Source of the DNA: Chloroflexi bacterium RBG_16_64_43
GTDB lineage: Bacteria > Chloroflexota > Anaerolineae > Anaerolineales > RBG-16-64-43
Length of the DNA: 5,566 bases
NCBI GenBank assembly: GCA_001796965.1
Contig: MGOA01000119.1
Coordinates: forward strand, 1-5,566
Reading direction: 5' to 3'
Made by a program: the position numbers and the translations under genes
Shown here: positions 1 to 3,701 of the stretch, in pieces
Numbering within the stretch: the first letter of the stretch is position 1
How the letters are laid out: every line of letters begins with the position of its first letter
The notes under the pieces: model-generated
What the model was told of the DNA's origin: nothing
What the model saw: the letters and a program-made list of their open reading frames with translations, nothing else
Database searches by the model: none

Positions 1-1
1 C

Positions 2-358
2 TGGGGTGAGGTGGCCAAGGGGGTCACGGTGTCGGAGCCGCGCATCTGGGAGGGCTGCCGGCAGATTGCCGCGCGCTGGGGAGTGCGCGGTCCGATCACG
101 GTGCAGTGCATGCTGCGCGGCGAGACCCCGCTGTTCACCGAGATCAACGCTCGTTTTGCAGGCGGTGCGCCCCTGGCACTTGCGGCAGGCGTGCCCTGCG
201 TGCGCTGGTATCTCGAAGAGGCCGCCGGGCTGCCAGTCGCGGCGCCGCCCGTCGGCACCTACCGCACCGGGATTTTTCTGACGCGGTTTGATGATTCCTT
301 CTTCCTTGACGAGGAAGCGCATGCGCGCGTTAGCCGCCGTCGCATTCGACCTGGATGA
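2..358 (+). CDS. ATP-grasp ligase, C-terminal fragment (5' end outside window)
   Basis: The window opens inside this gene and only its last 118 codons are visible. The piece matches the end of an ATP-grasp domain of the type often annotated as carbamoyl-phosphate-synthase-large-subunit-like. After GPITVQCML comes a strand-loop with FTEINARFAGG, where the Glu (codon at 140) and Asn (codon at 146) are the usual Mg-ATP ligands of the family, then PLALAAGVP and a helical tail. ATP-grasp enzymes activate a carboxylate as an acyl phosphate and join it to an amine or thiol; the substrate here is unknown. The reading frame stays open back to the window edge, and an apparent GTG start at 11 is only an internal valine. 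Its last 38 bases overlap the start of the HAD phosphatase, which suggests translational coupling. Together with the downstream DegT aminotransferase it suggests amide formation on an amino sugar or similar building block, which is inference. Family call good, specific function open. Confidence 0.8.
   Translation, partial: WGEVAKGVTVSEPRIWEGCRQIAARWGVRGPITVQCMLRGETPLFTEINARFAGGAPLALAAGVPCVRWYLEEAAGLPVAAPPVGTYRTGIFLTRFDDSFFLDEEAHARVSRRRIRPG
311..316 (+). promoter_or_regulatory. Ribosome binding site that sets the HAD phosphatase start
   Basis: GAGGAA lies 4 bases before the ATG at 321, inside the end of the ATP-grasp gene. A further ATG in the same frame at 288 has no comparable purine-rich stretch, and the extra 11 residues it would add are not part of the HAD fold. 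The 321 start is therefore preferred. Confidence 0.55.
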
Positions 359-1016
359 CACCCTCTACCCAGAGCGCGATTTTGTGCGCAGCGGGTACCT
401 GGCGGTGGCCGAGTGGGCCGAGGCGCAGCTAGGGCTGGCGGCGCCGATCGTGCAGGCCGAGCTTGAGGCGCTGTTCACGGCGGGCATCCGCAAGGAGGTG
501 TTCAATCTCTGGCTGGAGGAGCGGGGGCTCGATCCCGCACGGTGGGTCCAGCCAATGATAGAAGTCTATCGAGATCACTCGCCCAGAATCTCGATGTTCG
601 CGGATGCCGCTGCGATGCTCCTGGCGCTCGAATCTCACGGGGTGCGGCGGGGAGCGATCACCGAGGGTGTGCGCACGGTGCAAGAGTCCAAGCTGCGCGC
701 GCTCGGGCTGGCCGCTGCTTTCGAGGTCGTTGTCATCAGTGGCGAAGAGGCCCGCGAGCGATGGAAGCCGAGCCGCGCCCCGTTCGATGAATGGCTGCAA
801 CAAATGAAGGTGCATGCCGAGGAGTCCTGCTATGTTGGGGACAATCCGGCCAAGGATTTCCGCGGCGCGCGGGAGGCGGGGATGCGCACCATGCGCGTGC
901 GCCGGGAAGAAGGGCTTCACGCGCGTGAGGAGCCCCTAACCCCGGGCGATGCGCCCGACGTGGAAGTCCACGATCTCAACGAAGCCGCCCAAGTCCTTCT
1001 GCACGGTTCGCCGTGA
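321..1016 (+). CDS. HAD-superfamily hydrolase (probable phosphatase)
   Basis: A complete 231-residue HAD hydrolase, a normal length for the group with a small helical cap domain. All four HAD motifs are present, numbered from the ATG at 321. Motif I is FDLDDTLYPE with nucleophile Asp10 and acid/base Asp12. Motif II is ITEG with Thr114. Motif III is Lys149 in WKPSRAPF. Motif IV is GDNPAKDF with Asp174 and Asp179 for magnesium. The helical stretch at about residues 20-90 is the cap that selects substrate. Known chemistry of the family is hydrolysis of phosphomonoesters through an aspartyl-phosphate, acting in the cytoplasm. The exact substrate cannot be told. The gene starts inside the end of the ATP-grasp gene and is followed after 60 bases by a sugar aminotransferase, so a sugar phosphate or similar intermediate is a reasonable guess. 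A longer start at 288 is possible but less likely. Confidence 0.88.
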   Translation: MRALAAVAFDLDDTLYPERDFVRSGYLAVAEWAEAQLGLAAPIVQAELEALFTAGIRKEVFNLWLEERGLDPARWVQPMIEVYRDHSPRISMFADAAAMLLALESHGVRRGAITEGVRTVQESKLRALGLAAAFEVVVISGEEARERWKPSRAPFDEWLQQMKVHAEESCYVGDNPAKDFRGAREAGMRTMRVRREEGLHAREEPLTPGDAPDVEVHDLNEAAQVLLHGSP

Positions 1017-1076
1017 GGCGCAAGACCAGGCGCCCGGACACAAACAGCATCAGGCAAATAGGGTGAGAAGCAGCGA

Positions 1077-2261
1077 ATGAAGATCCCGATGTCGTCTCCG
1101 GACGTTTCGCAATCCGAGATCGATGCGGTCGTCGCGGTATTGCGCACGCCGCAGCTGAGCATGGGCCCGCAAATCGAGGCCTTCGAGGCCGAGATGGCAC
1201 GCCTGGCAGGCGTGCAGAATGCGGTGGGAGTGAACTCCGGCACCGCGGGGCTGCATCTGGCTGTCATTGCTTCGGGTCTGGGCGAAGATGATTGGGTTGT
1301 GACCACACCCTTTTCGTTCGTCGCTTCGGCCAATTGCCTGCTCTACGAGCGAGCGCTGCCCGTCTTCGTGGACGTGGACGAGAGCACCGGCAACATCGAC
1401 CCGGCCCGGGTCGAGGAGGCCGTCTCCGCCATTCGGCGCGGTCGCAAGAACGCCAGCACGTTCTTGCCGCGCAGCCATCGGCGCAAGAAGCTGCGGCCCT
1501 CACGGTTGCGCGCGCTATTGCCCGTCGACGTGTTTGGCCAGCCGGCAGAAATGGACCAGCTGCGGGAGATCGCGCGCGCGAACAAACTGGTGGTTATCGA
1601 GGACGCGTGCGAGGCACTGGGCTCGAGCTACAAGGGGCGGCCGGCGGGCGGGCTGGGCGATGTGGGCGTCTTCGCCTACTATCCCAATAAACAAATGACG
1701 ACCGGTGAGGGCGGGGCGCTGGTCACCGGGCGCGTCGAGTGGGCCGACTTGGCGCGATCGCTGCGCAATCAGGGCCGCGCGCCGGGCGCCACCTGGCTCG
1801 AACATGTGCGGTTGGGCTACAACTATCGCCTCGACGAGCTCAGTGCAGCACTCGGCGTGGCTCAGGCGCGGCGGCTGGAGGATCTCATCGACCGCCGCCA
1901 CCGGGTAGCGATGTGGTACACCCAACGTCTGGCCGGTTTGGAGCGAGTGCGCCCGCCGCAGATCGCTTCAACCACCACGCGTATTTCGTGGTTTGTGTAT
2001 GTCGTTCGCATTCTGCCTCCCGCCAATCGTGTTGAAGTTGCACGGCGGCTGCTCCAACGGGAGATCCCGACGCGCAACTACTTTTCGCCGATCCACCTGC
2101 AGCCGTTCTATGTGGAACGGTTTGGCTATCGGCGCCGGGATTTTCCGGTGACCGAGCTGCTTGGCGAGCAGAGCCTGGCGTTGCCTTTCTCGAGTGTGAT
2201 GACCGAGGGGCAGGTGGATGCGGTGTGCCGGGAACTCAAGGCGGCCGTGGGCGAAGGGTAG
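1077..2261 (+). CDS. DegT/DnrJ/EryC1/StrS-family PLP-dependent aminotransferase
   Basis: A complete 394-residue fold-type-I aminotransferase. Members transfer an amino group, usually from glutamate, to a keto-sugar nucleotide, making amino sugars for surface glycans or natural products. Visible family marks are SGTAGLHLAV near residues 54-63 (PLP phosphate-binding turn), Asp176 in VIEDACEALGSSY (pairs with the PLP pyridine nitrogen), and the Schiff-base lysine Lys205 in YYPNKQMTTGEGG. YNYRLDELSAALG follows, and a C-terminal domain contains PIHLQPFY. The ATG at 1077 follows a modest purine stretch, GTGAGAAG, at 1063-1070. The 60-base gap after the HAD gene shows no clear promoter or terminator, so one transcript with the upstream genes is likely. 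Odd feature: between VEEAV (residues 112-116) and LRALLPVDVFGQP (from 144) lie about 25 extra residues, 119-143, with eleven Arg/Lys, where relatives have a short loop. The reading frame is intact. Sugar specificity is unknown. Confidence 0.92.
   Translation: MKIPMSSPDVSQSEIDAVVAVLRTPQLSMGPQIEAFEAEMARLAGVQNAVGVNSGTAGLHLAVIASGLGEDDWVVTTPFSFVASANCLLYERALPVFVDVDESTGNIDPARVEEAVSAIRRGRKNASTFLPRSHRRKKLRPSRLRALLPVDVFGQPAEMDQLREIARANKLVVIEDACEALGSSYKGRPAGGLGDVGVFAYYPNKQMTTGEGGALVTGRVEWADLARSLRNQGRAPGATWLEHVRLGYNYRLDELSAALGVAQARRLEDLIDRRHRVAMWYTQRLAGLERVRPPQIASTTTRISWFVYVVRILPPANRVEVARRLLQREIPTRNYFSPIHLQPFYVERFGYRRRDFPVTELLGEQSLALPFSSVMTEGQVDAVCRELKAAVGEG
1444..1467 (+). repeat. Perfect inverted repeat inside the aminotransferase gene
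   Basis: GCAAGAACG (1444-1452) and its exact reverse complement CGTTCTTGC (1459-1467) are separated by six bases. The repeat lies within the codons of the basic insertion in the DegT-family protein (about residues 123-131). It could be a chance palindrome, a remnant of a small palindromic element that inserted in frame, or an mRNA hairpin. Confidence 0.6.
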
Positions 2262-2286
2262 CGGTAGAGCGAAAGACGGATCACTG

Positions 2287-2383
2287 CTCTCGCCCCCACC
2301 CTCGTTCCGAGGGCATGCCCCTTGCCGATCCCCCGGTGAACACGAGCCTCGATGCGAGGCTGTCGATCTCGGGGAGGGGAGAG
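2287..2383. repeat. Cluster of small hairpins with an outer imperfect stem
   Basis: Two compact hairpins sit side by side: CCCTCG-TTC-CGAGGG at 2299-2313 and AGCCTCG-ATG-CGAGGCT at 2345-2361. They are enclosed by an imperfect outer pairing of CTCTC and CCC (2287-2295, one bulged G) with GGGGAGAG (2376-2383). The self-complementary GGGCATGCCC at 2311-2320 overlaps the first hairpin and would compete with it. The arrangement could fold as a three-way junction in RNA or be a decayed miniature palindromic repeat. Base-pairing is seen directly; function is unknown, and GC-rich DNA gives such stems easily. Confidence 0.4.
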
Positions 2384-2388
2384 AAACC

Positions 2389-2427
2389 TCACGGAGACGG
2401 GGGGCCAGAGGCCCCCCGTCTCCGTGA
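2389..2427. repeat. Perfect 18-bp inverted repeat with 3-base loop
   Basis: TCACGGAGACGGGGGGCC (2389-2406) and its exact reverse complement (2410-2427) flank the loop AGA. The stem has 18 uninterrupted pairs, most of them G-C. It begins 127 bases after the aminotransferase stop. There is no T-run on the 3' side on the + strand; on the - strand the following bases are GGTTTCTC, only weakly T-rich. It may stop or stall transcription between the two operons, protect the 3' end of the upstream mRNA, or be one copy of a dispersed palindromic repeat. Confidence 0.85.
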
Positions 2428-2523
2428 TTCCATCACGCCCTCTCCGCCACACCCCGGGCTGCCGACAACCGCCATGCGGTGGAGAGCCTGCTCTGCAAGG
2501 GGGGCAGGAGACGAGGTTGGGCA

Positions 2524-2557
2524 TGCCTCCGTGGTTCGTGAGCTCCCGCCGGAGGCA
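2524..2557. repeat. Inverted repeat, 8-bp arms
   Basis: TGCCTCCG (2524-2531) is exactly complementary to CGGAGGCA (2550-2557), with an 18-base loop. It lies inside the longer-range pairing of GCAAGGGG (2495-2502) with CCCCTTGC (2601-2608). No function is evident. Confidence 0.45.
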
Positions 2558-2700
2558 GATTAGCCGAGCCGAAACAGAGGAAAGGACCGAACAAGAGCCA
2601 CCCCTTGCCTCTGCACCTGGATCTGGCGGTGGGCCACAATAAACCAATCCTCGCAGGGGGGAAATGTCCAATTACGGATGGGTGACGGGTGATTTGTCTA

Positions 2701-2725
2701 GAATGACAGCTCACACAGGTCATTC
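2701..2725. promoter_or_regulatory. Candidate operator: dyad directly upstream of the nuo promoter
   Basis: GAATGAC (2701-2707) and its exact reverse complement GTCATTC (2719-2725) are separated by 11 bases. The dyad ends one base before the -35 hexamer. Arms repeat 18 bases apart, so a dimeric DNA-binding protein could reach both half-sites on roughly one face. The position fits an activator contacting RNA polymerase or a repressor at the edge of the -35. The half-site does not match a regulator I can name. Confidence 0.5.
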
Positions 2726-2726
2726 C

Positions 2727-2754
2727 TTGACATGCCTCCCTCGGGCGGTATAAT
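2727..2754 (+). promoter_or_regulatory. Sigma-70-type promoter of the iscX-nuo operon
   Basis: The -35 hexamer TTGACA (2727-2732) and -10 hexamer TATAAT (2749-2754) both match the consensus exactly, with a 16-base spacer, one short of the optimum. Transcription should start near 2760-2762, leaving about 30 bases of leader before the TTG start of the iscX-like gene. Matching both hexamers exactly in GC-rich DNA, at the right place before an operon, is unlikely to be chance. Confidence 0.85.
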
Positions 2755-2755
2755 T

Positions 2756-2779
2756 CTCGGCGATCTCCTGCCCGCCGAG
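2756..2779. promoter_or_regulatory. Candidate operator or leader hairpin over the transcription start
   Basis: CTCGGCG (2756-2762) and its exact reverse complement CGCCGAG (2773-2779) are separated by 10 bases. The dyad begins one base after the -10 hexamer and spans the expected transcription start, where a bound repressor would block initiation. Most of it would be transcribed, but the left arm falls at or before the expected start, so a full RNA hairpin would need an upstream start. This favours a DNA-level role, if it has one. Confidence 0.4.
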
Positions 2780-2790
2780 CCCGGCCTGCA

Positions 2791-3033
2791 TTGGCGAATC
2801 CCGCAGTCGATTCATCTGCCAAGCCCGACGCACTCACCTGGGATGACACATACATGTTGGCCCAGGCGCTGGCGCGCGAGCATCCGCATGCCAATCTTCC
2901 CTCGCTTGGACTGGAGACGATCAACCGGTGGGTCTTGGCCCTGCCGGAATTCGCCGACGACCCGGCGCTGGCCAATGACGCAATACTGTTGAGCATTGTC
3001 GGCGCCTGGTATGAGGAGAGCGACAGTCGATGA
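2791..3033 (+). CDS. iscX: IscX-like Fe-S cluster assembly protein
   Basis: An 80-residue small acidic protein matching the IscX (YfhJ) family, whose members usually have about 65 residues. The conserved plan is visible: LTWDD (Trp17, Asp18, Asp19), an Ala-rich helix ending in HPHANLPSLGLETI, WVLALPEFADDPALAN (residues 47-62) and ILLSIVGAWYEE at the end. Known IscX binds the cysteine desulfurase IscS and iron through acidic residues and modulates Fe-S cluster formation in the cytoplasm. The start is TTG at 2791: no ATG or GTG occurs in frame between the stop at 2728 and the conserved Trp17, and the next ATG (2854) would remove the first motif. No clear Shine-Dalgarno precedes it. About 14 residues precede the conserved domain. 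It is the first gene after the consensus promoter, and its stop overlaps the nuoB start by ATGA. No isc or suf genes are nearby. Family call is good for so short a protein. Confidence 0.82.
   Translation: MANPAVDSSAKPDALTWDDTYMLAQALAREHPHANLPSLGLETINRWVLALPEFADDPALANDAILLSIVGAWYEESDSR
3014..3018 (+). promoter_or_regulatory. Ribosome binding site for nuoB inside iscX
   Basis: AGGAG, within the longer purine stretch AGGAGAG (3014-3020), sits in the last codons of the iscX-like gene, 11 bases before the nuoB ATG at 3030. NuoB can therefore be started independently as well as by coupling through the ATGA overlap, unlike iscX, which has a TTG start and no clear site. Confidence 0.6.
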
Positions 3034-3686
3034 GCGAAGGGCCCGACGTCTCCGTCACTCCCATCCCCCCCGAGCTGCAAGGCAAAGTGACCATCACCTC
3101 TCTCGACAAGATCTACAACTGGGGCCGCCGCAATTCCGTCTGGCCGATGTTCTTCGGGCTGGCCTGCTGCGCCATTGAGATGATCTGTACGGCGGCCAGC
3201 CGCTTCGATCTCTCGCGCTTCGGCATGGAGATCATGCGCCCCAGCCCACGCCAAGCGGACCTGCTGATCGTGTCGGGGACAGTCACCAAGAAGATGGCGC
3301 CCCAGATTGTGCGCCTGTACGACCAGATGGCCGAGCCCAAGTACGTCTTGGCGATGGGCGCGTGCGCCTCGGGTGGCGGGCCTTTCAAAGAAGGTTACAA
3401 CGTCGTGCCGGGCATCGACCAGTTCATTCCGGTGGATGTCTATGTGCCCGGCTGCCCTCCCACGCCCCAGGCGCTGCTGCACGGGCTGATTCACCTTCAA
3501 CATAAGATCGACGGCCAATCGCTGCGCGAAGTCGCATGGTACCGGCGCGAGACAGCAGCGGAAGTGCCGCTGCCGCTCCTAGGGCCTGACCTCATCAACC
3601 CTGGCCAGGCCGGCCTTTTGCGCGAACGCGCTGCGCAGGCCTCCGCCCAGGGGGGCGCGGCGTCTCCGACCCTTCCCTCATCCTAG
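3030..3686 (+). CDS. nuoB: NADH-quinone oxidoreductase subunit B (complex I, N2 cluster)
   Basis: A complete 218-residue NuoB (PSST, Nqo6), the subunit that holds the terminal Fe-S cluster N2 and passes electrons to quinone at the junction of the peripheral and membrane arms. All four cluster cysteines are present: the tandem Cys46-Cys47 in GLACCAIEM, Cys112 in GACASGGG, and Cys142 in PGCPPTP. Other marks are WGRRNSVWPMFFGLAC, RPSPRQADLLIVSGTVTKKMAP and YNVVPGIDQFIPVDVYVPG. After the conserved core (to about residue 165) there is a C-terminal tail of some 50 residues rich in Ala, Gly and Pro, a variable part in this family. The start overlaps the iscX stop by ATGA and has its own ribosome binding site. 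The next gene begins 15 bases after the stop. Remarkably, nuoA, which commonly precedes nuoB, is absent here. Confidence 0.97.
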   Translation: MSEGPDVSVTPIPPELQGKVTITSLDKIYNWGRRNSVWPMFFGLACCAIEMICTAASRFDLSRFGMEIMRPSPRQADLLIVSGTVTKKMAPQIVRLYDQMAEPKYVLAMGACASGGGPFKEGYNVVPGIDQFIPVDVYVPGCPPTPQALLHGLIHLQHKIDGQSLREVAWYRRETAAEVPLPLLGPDLINPGQAGLLRERAAQASAQGGAASPTLPSS

Positions 3687-3701
3687 CTGCCGAGGCACTC
3701 G

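Larger units (their letters stand above)
2262..2700. other. Non-coding spacer rich in inverted repeats
   Basis: No credible gene is seen between the aminotransferase stop and the nuo promoter region. Open frames on both strands here are short or low-complexity (rich in Arg, Pro, Gly), lack known motifs, and run through the hairpins. The stretch holds a cluster of small hairpins at about 2287-2383, the perfect hairpin at 2389-2427, and a partial stem CTCTCC (2440-2445) with GGAGAG (2481-2486). It also holds a stem at 2524-2557 and a long-range pairing of GCAAGGGG (2495-2502) with CCCCTTGC (2601-2608). The GC-rich palindromic character up to about 2640 resembles dispersed intergenic repeats common in some high-GC bacteria. 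From about 2640 the sequence becomes more AT-rich, as expected near a promoter. A tandem 7-base near-repeat GGGTGAC/GGGTGAT lies at 2680-2693. Confidence 0.6.

Noticed and set aside
288..320. Longer start for the HAD phosphatase at 288
   Set aside because: No ribosome binding site is evident and the extra residues precede the normal N-terminal strand; the 321 ATG has GAGGAA in front.
2389..2430. Rho-independent terminator of the aminotransferase operon
   Set aside because: The stem is excellent, but no T-run follows on the + strand (TTCCATCA), so it is listed as an inverted repeat with only a possible termination role.
2225..2642. Two + strand frames in the spacer (2225-2563 and 2352-2642) as small genes
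   Set aside because: They overlap each other and the perfect hairpin, have no ribosome binding site, and are low in complexity.
2126..2671. 181-residue - strand frame across the spacer
   Set aside because: It passes through the hairpins and the aminotransferase end, is rich in Arg, Gly and Pro, and has no domain or convincing start.
2680..2693. Tandem GGGTGAC/GGGTGAT as a regulator site or repeat array
   Set aside because: Only two imperfect 7-base copies, so chance is a sufficient explanation.
2262..2790. CRISPR array or insertion sequence in the spacer
   Set aside because: No regularly spaced direct repeats, no transposase fragment and no target-site duplication were seen; the repeats present are single hairpins.
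2732..2992. 86-residue + strand frame overlapping the iscX-like gene
   Set aside because: Its ATG lies on the -35 hexamer, upstream of the expected transcription start, and its product has no motifs, while the 2791 frame matches IscX.
2433..3518. 361-residue open frame on the - strand
   Set aside because: It runs antisense through nuoB, the iscX-like gene and the promoter, has no recognisable motif, and is the kind of long antisense frame that GC-rich codon use produces.
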